In this document: in pieces, positions 15,945 through 25,398 of the stretch
Layout: each line of letters begins with the position of its first letter
Numbering within the stretch: position 1 is the stretch's first letter
Source: Micromonospora mirobrigensis
GTDB lineage: Bacteria; Actinomycetota; Actinomycetes; Mycobacteriales; Micromonosporaceae
Reading direction: 5' to 3'
Assembly: GCF_900091555.1 (NCBI RefSeq)
Contig: NZ_FMCX01000013.1
Span: 25,442-89,441 of the forward strand
Length of the DNA stretch: 64,000 nt
Translations under genes and position numbers: made by a program
The notes under the pieces: model-generated
Databases searched by the model: none
Told to the model about the DNA's origin: nothing
Seen by the model: the letters and a program-made list of their open reading frames with translations, nothing else

Positions 15945-17375
15945 GTGGTCATCCGACGCGTACTGGCACCCCGCATCGACTTCGGCGCGCTGCGCCGCGA
16001 GCTGAAGCTGCCCGAGCAGTTCCCGCCCGCGGCGCAGCGCGAGGCCGACGAGGCGGCCGCCGCGCCGCTGCCGCCCGCCGCCGACCGCACCGACGTCGAG
16101 CTCGTCACCCTCGACCCGGCGAGCTCGCGCGACCTCGACCAGGCCATGCACCTGAGCCGCCGGGGCGACGGCTACCGCGTCCGGTACGCCATCGCCGACG
16201 TCGCCTCCCACGTCCGTCCCGGCGGCGCCCTGGAGGAGGAGACCTGGCGCCGGGGGCAGACGGTCTACCTGCCCGACGGCAACGTGCCGCTGCACCCGCA
16301 CACGCTCAGCGAGGGTGCGGCCAGCCTGCTGCCGGGCGAGGAGCGGGCCGCGGTGCTCTGGACCATCGACCTCGACCACGACGGCGGCACCGTCGCGGTC
16401 GAGCTGGAACGCGCCCGGGTACGCTCCCGCGCCAAGCTGGACTACCTCGGTGTGCAGGCCGACGCCGAGGCCGGCCGGCTGCCCGAGCCGATCGCCCTGC
16501 TGCCCGAGATCGGCGCCCTGCTCACCGCCCGTGGGCTGCGGCGCGGCGCGATGAACCTGCCGCTGCCCGAGCAGGACGTGGAGCCCGACGGTGACGGCTG
16601 GCGGCTGGTGCTGCGCGGTCCGGTGCCGATGGAGGACCACAATGCGCAGATCTCCCTGCTCACCGGCATGGCCGCCGCCGACATCATGCTCGCCGGCCGG
16701 ATCGGCCTGCTGCGGACCATGCCCCCGCCGAAGCCGGAGGCGGTGCAACGGCTGCGTACGGCGGCCGCCCCGCTGGGCGTGGACTGGCCGGCCGACGTCG
16801 GCGTCGGTGAGCTCCTCGCCCGGCTCGACGCCTCCGAGCCCCGGGCGGCCGCGTTCATCGACCAGGCCGCCGAGCTGATGCGCGGCGCCGGGTACACCGC
16901 GTTCGACGGCGAGTTGCCGCAGCAGCCGGAGCACGGCGGGGTCGCGGCCGCGTACGCCCATGTCACGGCGCCGCTGCGCCGGCTGGCCGACCGGTACGCG
17001 ACGGAGGTCTGCCTGGCCCTGCACGCGGGCCGGGAGGTGCCCGACTGGGCGCGCACGGCGCTGCCGAAGCTGCCGGAGGTGATGGCGGTGACCGACCGGA
17101 CGGCCTCCGCGGCCACCCGTGGGGCGATCGAGCTGGCCGAGGCGGTCCTGCTGGAACACCGGGTGGGGGAGACCTTCGACGCGGCCGTGCTGGACGTGGA
17201 CGCGCCGCCGTCGGGCGAGGCGAAGCCCGGGCGCGAACCCGGCGGGACGGTGGCCCTCGACGAGCCGCCGGTCCGGGCCCGCTGCACCGGCGACCTGCCG
17301 CTGGGGGAGCGGGTCCGGGTCCGGCTGGTCACCGCCGACCCGGTGCAACGCAAGGTCCTCTTCGCCCGCGCCTGA
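15945..17375 (+). CDS. RNB-domain ribonuclease (RNase II/R family)
   Basis: The 476-residue protein is essentially one RNB catalytic domain. The motif DPASSRDLDQAM (about residues 57-68) supplies the aspartates that bind magnesium, and YAIADVASHV and MNLPLPEQ follow as expected. Later come AAYAHVTAPLRRLADRY, the typical RNB C-terminal signature, and a short beta-rich end that may be a degenerate S1 domain. It degrades RNA from the 3' end. The length is close to the short actinobacterial forms without cold-shock domains. GTG start. The hairpin just after it is a likely terminator. Confidence 0.88.
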   Translation: MVIRRVLAPRIDFGALRRELKLPEQFPPAAQREADEAAAAPLPPAADRTDVELVTLDPASSRDLDQAMHLSRRGDGYRVRYAIADVASHVRPGGALEEETWRRGQTVYLPDGNVPLHPHTLSEGAASLLPGEERAAVLWTIDLDHDGGTVAVELERARVRSRAKLDYLGVQADAEAGRLPEPIALLPEIGALLTARGLRRGAMNLPLPEQDVEPDGDGWRLVLRGPVPMEDHNAQISLLTGMAAADIMLAGRIGLLRTMPPPKPEAVQRLRTAAAPLGVDWPADVGVGELLARLDASEPRAAAFIDQAAELMRGAGYTAFDGELPQQPEHGGVAAAYAHVTAPLRRLADRYATEVCLALHAGREVPDWARTALPKLPEVMAVTDRTASAATRGAIELAEAVLLEHRVGETFDAAVLDVDAPPSGEAKPGREPGGTVALDEPPVRARCTGDLPLGERVRVRLVTADPVQRKVLFARA

Positions 17376-17422
17376 CGCCCGCCCGCCCGAAGCCCGGGCC
17401 GCCCGGCGCACGGCGTCAGGCG
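17369..17422 (+). terminator. Inverted repeat after the RNB nuclease gene
   Basis: CGCCTGACGCC at 17369-17379 is the exact reverse complement of GGCGTCAGGCG at 17412-17422. The 32-base loop contains a second GC palindrome (GCCCGGGC). The left arm overlaps the stop codon region of the nuclease gene. No T tract follows, as is usual for actinobacterial terminators. Confidence 0.45.
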
Positions 17423-17495
17423 GGCGTCAGCCGTAGCGGGCATTCTCACAACGCCCGGCGCTGCTGTGGCGGCGGCATTTTGCGAGGATGACGGC

Positions 17496-18194
17496 ATGGC
17501 TTACGACGCGACCACGCTGCCCGACGTGTCCGGGCTGACCGTCGGCATCATCGGCGGCACCGGTGACCAGGGGCGGGGGCTCGCCTACCGGTTCGCCCGG
17601 GCCGGCAACACGGTGCTGATCGGGTCCCGCTCCGCCGAGCGGGCCGCCCAGTCCGCCGCGGAGATCGCCGGCCTGCCCGGGATGCCGGCCGGCGTGGACG
17701 TGACCGGCGCCGCCAACGACGAGGTGGCCCGGCGCAGCGACGTGGTCGTGATCGCGGTCCCGTGGGACGGGCACGCCGCCACCGTGGCCGCCCTCGCCGA
17801 GCCGCTCGCCGGCAAGATCGTCGTCGACTGCGTCAACCCGCTCGGCTTCGACAAGCAGGGCCCGTACGCGCTCACCGTCGCCGAGGGCAGCGCCGTCCAG
17901 CAGGCCGCCGGGCTGCTGCCGGACTCCCGGGTCTGCGCGGCGTTCAACCACGTCAGCGCGCCCCTGCTGGCCGACCCCGAGGTCGACCGGATCGAGCTCG
18001 ACGTGCTGATCTGCACCGAGGACCGGGAACTGGTCGACGTGGTCGCCGCCCTCGCCGCCCGGATCCCCGGCATGCGGGGCATCTACGCCGGCCGGCTGCG
18101 CAACGCCCACCAGATCGAGGCGTTCACCGCCAACCTGATCGCCATCAACAAGCGCTACAAGGCGCACGCCGGCATCCGCGTCACCGATCTCTGA
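17496..18194 (+). CDS. npdG: NADPH-dependent F420 reductase (F420H2:NADP oxidoreductase)
   Basis: The 232-residue protein has the Rossmann motif GIIGGTGDQGRGLAYRFA near the N-terminus, then GSRSAERA for the NADP phosphate. The family segments VVIAVPWDGH, DCVNPLGFD and AFNHVSAPLL follow in order. It passes hydride between NADPH and coenzyme F420 and supplies reduced F420 to cytoplasmic reductases. GAGGA lies seven bases before the ATG. The length equals that of known Fno/NpdG proteins. Its last 14 bases overlap the 3' end of the convergent DUF402 gene. Confidence 0.88.
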   Translation: MAYDATTLPDVSGLTVGIIGGTGDQGRGLAYRFARAGNTVLIGSRSAERAAQSAAEIAGLPGMPAGVDVTGAANDEVARRSDVVVIAVPWDGHAATVAALAEPLAGKIVVDCVNPLGFDKQGPYALTVAEGSAVQQAAGLLPDSRVCAAFNHVSAPLLADPEVDRIELDVLICTEDRELVDVVAALAARIPGMRGIYAGRLRNAHQIEAFTANLIAINKRYKAHAGIRVTDL

Positions 18195-18807
18195 CGGCCG
18201 CCTCCACGTCGCGCGGCAGCCGCGGCGCCGGCCAGTCCGGGCCCGGCCGGAAGTCCGTGTACGTGCCGTCGAAGGGGAACTCCGCCGCCTCGACGAGCCC
18301 GATCAGTCGCTCACCCTCCGCCCGGATGCCGTCTGCGGTGGCCCGGTCGAAGTAGAGCGGGTGCCCGACGCGCTCGGCGAACTCGTCGGCGTCCTTCCAC
18401 TCCCACCGCCGCTCCGGGCTCACCACGAGGTCCAGGACGAGGTCCGTGGTGTCGACGCCGCCGGGGTGGCGGACGCAGGGCTCCTCCAGGTTGACGTACC
18501 AGCCGGCGAAGACGCCGTCGTCGAAGAACCACCACACCGAGTACGCGGCCTGCGGCGGCATCAGCACCAGGACGTCGTACCTCTCCCAGGCGCCGACGGT
18601 CAGTCGCGGGTCCCGCAGCTCGTCGACGGGCAGGTCGTGCGGGTTGCGGCCGTCGGCGTCGACCAGCCGGGCGACGTCGCTGCCGACCGGGCTCCAGAGC
18701 AGCAGACCATCGGCGTCGTCGGCGATCACCCGCATCGGCTGCACCCAGGTGCACAGTCCGCCGCGCCAGTAGCGACGGGTGACGACCTGACCGGGCTCGA
18801 AGGTCAC
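18181..18807 (-). CDS. DUF402 domain protein
   Basis: The 208-residue product begins MTFEPGQ-like after a GTG start and shows the DUF402 pattern: RRYWRGG early, a hydrophobic core ending WSPVGSDVARLVDADGR, then WWFFDDGVFAGWYVNLEEP and VVSPERRWEWKDADEF. Members such as FomD and SAV-type proteins hydrolyse nucleoside diphosphates or related esters with metal bound by Asp/Glu, and the conserved D residues are present here. The precise substrate is unknown. A longer upstream frame exists but reads as low-complexity sequence. Confidence 0.75.
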   Translation of the reverse strand: MTFEPGQVVTRRYWRGGLCTWVQPMRVIADDADGLLLWSPVGSDVARLVDADGRNPHDLPVDELRDPRLTVGAWERYDVLVLMPPQAAYSVWWFFDDGVFAGWYVNLEEPCVRHPGGVDTTDLVLDLVVSPERRWEWKDADEFAERVGHPLYFDRATADGIRAEGERLIGLVEAAEFPFDGTYTDFRPGPDWPAPRLPRDVEAAVRDR

Positions 18808-18925
18808 CGTCGCACCGTACCCGAACCGGCCGTGCGGCACTGTCCTGTGAGCTCGCCGGCGGTCCTCGGCCAGCGCTCGCCGCGCGGTGGTGGCGCCGGA
18901 CCGGCGCCGACCGGAGGGAACGTGG

Positions 18926-20389
18926 TCACGGGGGCCGGGAGCGGGCCGTCGGTTGGCTGGGTGACCGTCCGGCACCGACCCGGCGGGTCCTGCTCGTCCG
19001 GCCGGGAACGGCGGGCCGGGTCCGGGGCCGGGCCGGCACCCGGTCGGAGAATCCAGGCACCCGGGTCGTCGGTTGGTCGGAGAGTGCAGCGGGCCGGGTC
19101 AGCTGCCTGCCGGATGTGGGGACCGGTGCCGGTGACGTGCGCGCCCAGGCGTGCCGGTGGTGGTTGCGGCGGGGCCGCTGCTGCGGATCGAGCCAGGTGG
19201 GCGGGACGAACTCCGGATGCCCGTCGGGGGCGAGCCGGACCTGCCAGCCGTGGTGGTGCACCTGACGGTGGTGGTGCCGGCAGAGCAGGACCGAGTTGGT
19301 CAGCGTGGTGGCGCAGCCGTCCGCCCAGTGCCGGATGTGGTGGCCCTCGCACCAGCGGGGCGGGCGGTCGCAGCCGGGAAAGGCGCAGCCACGGTCGCGC
19401 AGGACCAACGCCCGGCGCAGCGGGCCCGTCACGGCCCGTCGTTGTCGCCCGACGTCCAGCACCTGCCCGGCGCCGCCCAGCACGGCGGGCAGTACGGCGG
19501 CGTCGCAGGCCAGTCGCCTGACCGTCTCCGGGGTCAGTGTGGTGCCGGTGTCGAGCAGCCCGGCGCCGAGCCGGCCGGTGAGCGCGTCGTACGACGTGGT
19601 GACGACGAGTTGCGCGGCCTCGCCGCCGTGCTCGGGCAGCCCGCCGGTGCGCAGCGCGAGCCGACAGACCGCACCGAGCGCGTCGTGCCGGCGCTGCCCG
19701 GGCGAGCGGGCGTCGTCCGGACCGGAGAGCGCGGTCAGCGGCTCGATCGCCGCGCGCAGCAGGCCCGCCGTTTCGCCGTCCAGGCTGCCGGTCAACCGGA
19801 AGCGGCCGTCCCGCAGGTCGGAGAGGGTCAGGTGGCGGTCCCGGGCGGCCCGGGCGGCCTCGGCCTCCAGTGCCCGGGCGGCCGCCGACTCGGCGACCTC
19901 GGGTGCGACGTGGTCGAGAATCCGGGTGCCGAGCGCGCGGAGCACGGGCGGGTCGAACTGCCCGGCCCACTCCACGAGCAGGCCGACGGCCCGGTCGGCG
20001 GCCTCCGGGCCCGCCTCCGCCCGCACGATTCGCGCGGTGTCGGCGATCACCTGCGCCTGCGCGGTGTCGACCCGGCCGTCGGCGAGCGCGTCCCGGACCT
20101 CGGGAGGGCCGTCGTGCAGCGTGGTGGCGAGGGCGACCATTCGGCGGGCGGCCGGAACGGTGAGCCGCAGCCGGTCGCGCAGCCAGACCGCCGTCGAGGA
20201 GGCACCCTGCGCGACGGCGGTGCCGCGCCCGTCGACCTCCCGCACCAGCGCGAGCCGGACCGCGGCGAGGCGCTGCTCGAGCGCGTGCACCGCGTCGAGG
20301 GCGTCGACGAGCTCGGCCTCGGACAGGGCCCAGGGGGCCTCCTCCAGGCGCGAGCGCAGCGCCGCCTCGGCCCGGGCCAGTTCGTCCAT
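18926..20389 (-). CDS. DUF222 + HNH endonuclease-like protein (13E12 repeat type)
   Basis: The 487-residue protein has the helical DUF222 domain over about residues 10-300 and an HNH nuclease near residue 380: CAFPGCDRPPRWCEGHHIRHW, with the closing CRHHHRQVHHHGW. The Cys residues bind a structural zinc and the paired His residues are catalytic. These genes occur in many copies in actinobacteria (13E12 family of mycobacteria), and their role is not established. The C-terminal 100 residues are a Pro/Arg-rich tail. The ATG at 20389 was chosen because the alignment of the family normally begins there. Confidence 0.82.
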   Translation of the reverse strand: MDELARAEAALRSRLEEAPWALSEAELVDALDAVHALEQRLAAVRLALVREVDGRGTAVAQGASSTAVWLRDRLRLTVPAARRMVALATTLHDGPPEVRDALADGRVDTAQAQVIADTARIVRAEAGPEAADRAVGLLVEWAGQFDPPVLRALGTRILDHVAPEVAESAAARALEAEAARAARDRHLTLSDLRDGRFRLTGSLDGETAGLLRAAIEPLTALSGPDDARSPGQRRHDALGAVCRLALRTGGLPEHGGEAAQLVVTTSYDALTGRLGAGLLDTGTTLTPETVRRLACDAAVLPAVLGGAGQVLDVGRQRRAVTGPLRRALVLRDRGCAFPGCDRPPRWCEGHHIRHWADGCATTLTNSVLLCRHHHRQVHHHGWQVRLAPDGHPEFVPPTWLDPQQRPRRNHHRHAWARTSPAPVPTSGRQLTRPAALSDQPTTRVPGFSDRVPARPRTRPAVPGRTSRTRRVGAGRSPSQPTARSRPP

Positions 20390-20520
20390 CACGGACACCA
20401 CGTTAGAACAGGCGTACGACAGTTTGTGGACCGCTCGGCACGTCATGCACAGACCGACGTCGCGCCCGAGGTCCGACCGTGATGGAGGTCGATGTCGTAC
20501 CCCTGGGACAGGATCGCCGG

Positions 20521-20964
20521 ATGGAATGGCAACTGGTGATCGACTGTCGGGAGCCGTCGAGGCTCGTCGCGTTCTGGGCACAGGCGTTGCGCTACCGGCC
20601 GCAGCCCGCGCCGGACGGGCATCCGACCTGGCGGGAGTGGTATCTGGCGCACGGTGTCCCCGCCGAGGAGCTGGGTGAGGGCGACTGCGCTGACCGGCTG
20701 GAGGATCCGACCGGCGCCGGGCCGCGGCTCTGGTTCCAGCCGGTCCCCGAGGTCAAGTCGCTGAAGAACCGGCTGCACATCGACCTCAAGGTCGGCGGTG
20801 GCCGGGGCGTGCCACTCGCCGAGCGGCGGGAGCGGGTGGACGCCGAGGTGGACCGGCTCGTCCCGCTCGGCGCCGCGGTCCTCGGCGCCATGGACGACCC
20901 GGAGAACGGCCACTACGCCGTGCAGCTCACCGACCCGGAGGGCAACGAGTTCTGCGTGGTCTGA
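20521..20964 (+). CDS. Glyoxalase/VOC-like protein, 147 aa
   Basis: The product opens with a strand MEWQLVIDCREPSRLVAFW and closes with HYAVQLTDPEGNEFCVV, the usual ends of a VOC (vicinal oxygen chelate) domain, with a central LWFQPVPEVKSLKNRLHIDL strand. A His and a Glu at the usual metal positions are visible. The substrate cannot be told. The ATG at 20521 fits the family start. It runs towards panB from the other strand, and the strong hairpin at 21099-21138 separates them. Confidence 0.75.
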   Translation: MEWQLVIDCREPSRLVAFWAQALRYRPQPAPDGHPTWREWYLAHGVPAEELGEGDCADRLEDPTGAGPRLWFQPVPEVKSLKNRLHIDLKVGGGRGVPLAERRERVDAEVDRLVPLGAAVLGAMDDPENGHYAVQLTDPEGNEFCVV

Positions 20965-21098
20965 CCCCGGTCGCCGCCCGACCGATCGCGGGGCGGCAGG
21001 AATGTGCCAGCCGGGGCGGACGGCAGGCCGCCGGGGCAGCGCGGGGCGGGAGAGCGGCGGGACGGCGCGGGGGCGGGAGACCGGCGGGACGGCGCGGC

Positions 21099-21138
21099 GG
21101 GAGGGCCGCCGCCGTACCCATGCGGCGGCGGCCCTCCC
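21099..21138. terminator. Strong hairpin between convergent genes (VOC and panB)
   Basis: GGGAGGGCCGCCGCC at 21099-21113 pairs perfectly with GGCGGCGGCCCTCCC at 21124-21138 across a 10-base loop. The 15-bp GC-rich stem lies eight bases past the panB stop and serves transcripts from both directions. No T run follows. Confidence 0.75.
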
Positions 21139-21145
21139 GGACCCG

Positions 21146-21991
21146 TCAGAAGGTGTGCTCGGCGGCCGGGAACTCGCCGCCGCGGACCTCGTCGGCGAAG
21201 CGCCGGGTAGCCTCGGCGAGCGTGCCGGCCAGGTCGGCGTAGCGCTTGACGAAGCGCGGGGCCTTGCCGGTCCGCAGGCCGGCCATGTCCTGCCAGACCA
21301 GCACCTGGGCGTCGGTGTCCGGGCCGGCGCCGATGCCGACGGTGGGGATGGGCAGCTCGGCGGTGATCCGCTTGGCCACCTCGCCCGGCACCATCTCCAG
21401 CACCACGGCGAACGCGCCCGCCTCGGCCACCGCCCGGGCGTCGGCGATCACGTCGTCGGCGGCGTCGCCGCGCCCCTGGACGCGGTAGCCGCCGATGGCG
21501 TGCTCGCTCTGCGGGGTGAAGCCGATGTGCGCCATCACCGGGATGCCGGCGCCGGTGATCGCGGCGATCTGCTCGGCGCAGCGCCGCCCGCCCTCCAGCT
21601 TCACCGCGTGGCAGCCGCCCTCCTTCATGAACCGGACGGCGGTGCGCAGCGCCTGCGTCGGCCCCTCCTCGTACGAGCCGAAGGGCAGGTCGCCGACGAT
21701 CAGCGCCTGCTTCGTGGCGCGTACCACGGCGCGGACCAGCGGCAGCAGCTCCTCGGCGGTCACCGGCACGGTGGTCTCGTAGCCGAAGACGTTGTTCGCC
21801 GCCGAGTCGCCCACCAGCAGCGCGGGGATGCCGGCCGCGTCGAAGATCCCGGCGGTGTACTGGTCGTACGAGGTGAGCATGGACCAGCGCTCGCCGCGCT
21901 CCTTGGCGGCGATCAGGTCGCGGGTGCGGACCCGTCGGGTGGCCGGCCCGCCGTACAGGGCGGTCACCTCGGTGGGGGTGGATTCCACCAT
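21146..21991 (-). CDS. panB: 3-methyl-2-oxobutanoate hydroxymethyltransferase (ketopantoate formation)
   Basis: The 281-residue protein carries the PanB fold: YDQYTAGIFDAAGIPALLVGDS with the magnesium-binding Asp, then GDLPFGSY, AVKLEGG, and PVMAHIGFTPQ, ending with VGIGAGPDTDAQVLVWQDM. It adds a hydroxymethyl group from methylene-tetrahydrofolate to ketoisovalerate, the first step towards pantothenate and coenzyme A. The ATG at 21991 has a GGGAG-type site upstream. It lies next to nadE and glnA2, the same neighbourhood as in Mycobacterium. Confidence 0.95.
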   Translation of the reverse strand: MVESTPTEVTALYGGPATRRVRTRDLIAAKERGERWSMLTSYDQYTAGIFDAAGIPALLVGDSAANNVFGYETTVPVTAEELLPLVRAVVRATKQALIVGDLPFGSYEEGPTQALRTAVRFMKEGGCHAVKLEGGRRCAEQIAAITGAGIPVMAHIGFTPQSEHAIGGYRVQGRGDAADDVIADARAVAEAGAFAVVLEMVPGEVAKRITAELPIPTVGIGAGPDTDAQVLVWQDMAGLRTGKAPRFVKRYADLAGTLAEATRRFADEVRGGEFPAAEHTF

Positions 21992-22121
21992 CACTGTCTC
22001 CCTTCCTCGAGGCCGCCTACGCGGTCCCCGGGTTCTGCCGCGATCGTCGCACCGCGGGACCGGCCGGGGGCAGGTCGGAGTGGAGGATTTCACTCCCCGG
22101 CGCCGCCCCGACCGAGAGCGC

Positions 22122-23879
22122 TCAGCCGTGCTCGCGCCAGCGGTTGGTGATCGGCAACCGGCGGTCCCGCCCGAACGCCTTGATCGAGATCTTGGTGCCG
22201 GGGGCGGACTGGCGGCGTTTGTACTCGGCCAGGTCGACCATCCGCAGCACCTTGTCCACCACCGCCGCGTCGTGACCGGAGGCGATCAGCCCCTCCCGGC
22301 CCAGGTCGCCGTCGACGTAGCCGATCAGGATCGGGTCGAGCACGTCGTAGTCGGGGAGGGTGTCGCTGTCGAGCTGGCCGGGGCTGAGCTCCGCCGACGG
22401 CGGCTTGCCGATCGAGTTCTCCGGGATCGGCGGGGTCTGGCCGCGGCGTTCGGCGTCGGCGTTGCGCCACTTCGCCAGCCGCCAGACCAGCGTCTTCCAG
22501 ACGTCCTTGATCGGGTTGTAGCCACCCACCGAGTCGCCGTAGAGGGTGGAGTAGCCGACCGCCAGCTCGCTCTTGTTGCCGGTGGTGAGGACGAGATGGC
22601 CCTCCTGGTTCGACAGCGCCATCAGGATCACCCCGCGTACCCGGGCCTGGAGGTTCTCCACCGCCACCCCGGAGAGCGACAGGTTGGCCAGGAAGCCGTC
22701 CACCATCGGCTGGATCGGCTCGATCCGGTAGTCCAGCCCGGTGCGCTTGGCCAGCTCCGCGGCATCGGACCGGGAGTGCTCGGAGGAGTGCTGGCTGGGC
22801 AGCGACACCCCGACCACCCGGTCGGGGCCGAGGGCGTCCACCGCCAGCGCCGCGACCAGCGCCGAGTCGATGCCGCCGGAGAGGCCCAGCACCACCGACG
22901 GGAAGCGGTTCTTGTCGACGTAGTCGCGCAGGCCGGTCACCAGCGCGTGCCACACCTCCGCCTCGTCGGCGACCGGCTCGATCACCCCGCCGACCGCCGC
23001 CGGGCCCGTCGGGGCCGGCGGCAGGGACCCGACGGTACGCCGGACCAGCCGCATCCCGTCGGCCAGCTCGCCCGGGTCGGCCGGTTCCCCGGCCGCCGGC
23101 AGCGGCACGTCGTGCACCAGCAGGTGCTCGACGAACTGCGGGGCCCGGGCGAGCAGGGTGCCGTCCGCGGCGACGATCATCGAGTCGCCGTCGTAGACCA
23201 GCTCGTCCTGGCCGCCGACCATGTTGACGTACGCGATGGTGGCCCCGGCCTCGGCGGCCCGGCGGCGGACCAGCGGCAGCCGGATGTCGTCCTTGTTCAG
23301 CTCGTAGGGCGAGCCGTTGATGTTCAGCACGAGCCCGACGCCCGCCTGCCGGGCCACCGCGAACGGCCCGCCGGCCTGCCACAGGTCCTCGCAGATGGTC
23401 AGCGCGACGTCCACCTCGCCGATCCGGACCACGGTCAGCGTGTCGCCCGGCACGAAGTAGCGGTCCTCGTCGAAGACCCCGTAGTTCGGCAGGTGGTGCT
23501 TGAAGTAGGTGGCCACCACGGCGCCCCGGTGCAGCAGGGCGGCGGCGTTGCGGGCGCCGTGGCCCGGCCGGGCGTCGACGCTGACCTGCGGAGGCCCGTC
23601 GGCGTCCAGGTAGCCCACCAGCACCGGCAGCTCGCCGAGGCCGTCGCCGGCCAGGTCGGCGGCGAGCCGGTCCAGCGCGGCCTTCGACGCGGCGACGAAG
23701 GCCCGCCGGAAGACCAGGTCCTCCACCGGGTAGCCGGTGAGCACCAGCTCGGGAAAGAGGACCAGTTGGGCGCCGGCGTCGGCGGCCCGTCGGGTCCACC
23801 GCCGGACCAGGTCGGCGTTGCCGTCCAGGTCGCCCACTGTCGGGTTGACCTGGGACAGGGCGAGGCGCAGCGTGGGCAT
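22122..23879 (-). CDS. nadE: Glutamine-dependent NAD+ synthetase
   Basis: The 585-residue protein has an N-terminal nitrilase domain that frees ammonia from glutamine: PELVLTGYP (Glu), FKHHLPNYG (Lys) and LTICEDLW (Cys) form the triad. The C-terminal synthetase domain has the PP-loop SGGIDSALVAALA near residue 335 and the late GKPPSAELSPGQLD segment. It converts nicotinate adenine dinucleotide to NAD. This is the shorter bacterial two-domain form, about 100 residues shorter than the mycobacterial NadE. A second, ammonia-only NadE is present 30 kb away in this window. Confidence 0.93.
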   Translation of the reverse strand: MPTLRLALSQVNPTVGDLDGNADLVRRWTRRAADAGAQLVLFPELVLTGYPVEDLVFRRAFVAASKAALDRLAADLAGDGLGELPVLVGYLDADGPPQVSVDARPGHGARNAAALLHRGAVVATYFKHHLPNYGVFDEDRYFVPGDTLTVVRIGEVDVALTICEDLWQAGGPFAVARQAGVGLVLNINGSPYELNKDDIRLPLVRRRAAEAGATIAYVNMVGGQDELVYDGDSMIVAADGTLLARAPQFVEHLLVHDVPLPAAGEPADPGELADGMRLVRRTVGSLPPAPTGPAAVGGVIEPVADEAEVWHALVTGLRDYVDKNRFPSVVLGLSGGIDSALVAALAVDALGPDRVVGVSLPSQHSSEHSRSDAAELAKRTGLDYRIEPIQPMVDGFLANLSLSGVAVENLQARVRGVILMALSNQEGHLVLTTGNKSELAVGYSTLYGDSVGGYNPIKDVWKTLVWRLAKWRNADAERRGQTPPIPENSIGKPPSAELSPGQLDSDTLPDYDVLDPILIGYVDGDLGREGLIASGHDAAVVDKVLRMVDLAEYKRRQSAPGTKISIKAFGRDRRLPITNRWREHG

Positions 23880-23954
23880 GTCCTCATCTTGCCCCAGCGG
23901 CCTCCGCCCGGCCGGCAGAGGTGGGACACGGCGGGCCGGCGGGCGCGGGGTCGC

Positions 23955-23970
23955 GTAACGTCGGCGTAAC
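23955..23970 (+). promoter_or_regulatory. GlnR-like half site upstream of glnA2
   Basis: GTAAC-N6-GTAAC lies about 80 bases before glnA2. The GlnR consensus is gTnAc-N6-GaAAc, so the first half is exact and the second has one mismatch. No second a/b pair is seen next to it, which makes this a weak candidate. Confidence 0.35.
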
Positions 23971-24048
23971 GAGGTCGATGGACACTGGTCGGTCAGGTGC
24001 GTGGCCGGTCCGACCGGTGGCTTGCAAACAGTGTCGCGAGGGGTTGTT

Positions 24049-25398
24049 GTGGACCGTCAGCAGGAGTTCGTCCTCCGCACGCTGGAAGAACGGGACATCC
24101 GTTTCGTCCGGCTGTGGTTCACCGACGTGCTCGGCACGCTCAAGAGCGTGTCGGTCGCGCCCGCGGAGCTGGAGGCCGCCTTCGAGGAGGGCATCGGCTT
24201 CGACGGCTCCGCGATCGAGGGCTTCGCCCGGGTCTTCGAATCCGACATGGTGGCCATGCCCGACCCGACCACCTTCCAGGTCTTCCCGTTCGAGGGCGGG
24301 GTCAGCGGCGAGAGCGCCCGGATGTTCTGCGACATCCTGCTCCCCGACGGCGGCCCCTCCTGGGCCGACCCGCGGCATGTGCTGCGCCGCGCGCTCTCCC
24401 GCGCCGCCGAGAAGGGCTTCACCTTCTACACCCACCCGGAGATCGAGTTCTTCCTGCTGGAGAACGGTCCGCAGGACGGCTCCGTGCCGATCCCGGTGGA
24501 CACCGGCGGCTACTTCGAACACACCACCCACGCGGTGGCCCGGGACTTCCGCCGGCAGGCCGTGCTGTCGCTGGAGCGGATCGGCATCTCGGTGGAGTTC
24601 AGCCACCACGAGGTCGCCCCCGGCCAGCAGGAGATCGACCTGCGCTACGCCGACGCGCTGACCACCGCCGACAACATCATGACCTTCCGGCACGTGGTGA
24701 AGGAGGTGGCGCTCTCCACCGGCGTGCAGGCCAGCTTCATGCCGAAGCCCTTCACCGACCAGCCGGGCAGCGGCATGCACACCCACCTGTCGCTGTTCGA
24801 GGGGGAGCGCAACGCGTTCCACGACGCCGGTGACCCGATGAAGCTCTCCAAGGTCGCCAAGTCGTTCATCGCCGGCCTGCTGATGCACGCCCGGGAATAC
24901 ACCGCGGTCACCAACCAGTGGGTCAACTCGTACAAGCGGCTCTTCCCGCAGGCGCTGCCGGACCGGATCACCGAGAGCCCCGCGTACGTCTGCTGGGGTC
25001 ACCTGAACCGGTCCGCGCTGGTCCGCGTCCCGGCGTACGGCAAGCCCAACTCGGCCCGGGTCGAGGTCCGCTCCCTGGACTCGGCGGCCAACCCGTACCT
25101 GGCCTTCGCGGTCATGCTCGGCGCCGGCCTCAAGGGCATCGAGGAAGGCTACGAGCTGCCTCCGGGCGCCGAGGACGACGTCTGGTCGCTGAGCAGCGCC
25201 GAGCGTCGCGCGATGGGCTACGAGGCGCTCCCAGAGAACCTCTCCGAGGCGATCGACGTGATGGCCGGCTCCGAGCTGGTCGCCGAGGTGCTCGGCGAGC
25301 ACGTCTTCGACTTCTTCCTGCGCAACAAGCGGGCCGAGTGGGAGCAGTACCGCCGCGAGGTCACCCCGTACGAGCGGCAGCACTACCTCTCGCTCTAG
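24049..25398 (+). CDS. glnA2: GlnA2-type glutamine synthetase-like enzyme
   Basis: The 449-residue protein aligns from memory along its whole length with mycobacterial GlnA2: RQQEFVLRTLEERDIRFVRL at the start, SAIEGF, HPEIEFFLL, FMPKPFTDQPGSGMHTHLS and VEVRSLDSAANPYL, ending with YERQHYLSL. The GTG start gives the family length. Where GlnA1 has the adenylylated tyrosine, this protein has Trp (VWSLSSAE), so GlnE should not modify it. Streptomyces GlnA2 makes gamma-glutamylpolyamines, so classical glutamine synthesis is not certain here. Its stop overlaps the convergent methyltransferase stop. Confidence 0.9.
   Translation: MDRQQEFVLRTLEERDIRFVRLWFTDVLGTLKSVSVAPAELEAAFEEGIGFDGSAIEGFARVFESDMVAMPDPTTFQVFPFEGGVSGESARMFCDILLPDGGPSWADPRHVLRRALSRAAEKGFTFYTHPEIEFFLLENGPQDGSVPIPVDTGGYFEHTTHAVARDFRRQAVLSLERIGISVEFSHHEVAPGQQEIDLRYADALTTADNIMTFRHVVKEVALSTGVQASFMPKPFTDQPGSGMHTHLSLFEGERNAFHDAGDPMKLSKVAKSFIAGLLMHAREYTAVTNQWVNSYKRLFPQALPDRITESPAYVCWGHLNRSALVRVPAYGKPNSARVEVRSLDSAANPYLAFAVMLGAGLKGIEEGYELPPGAEDDVWSLSSAERRAMGYEALPENLSEAIDVMAGSELVAEVLGEHVFDFFLRNKRAEWEQYRREVTPYERQHYLSL

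Noticed and set aside
24049..25398. The YELPP motif in GlnA2 as an adenylylation site
   Set aside because: When the surrounding sequence is lined up with GlnA1, it corresponds to the segment before the true site; the tyrosine position holds Trp.
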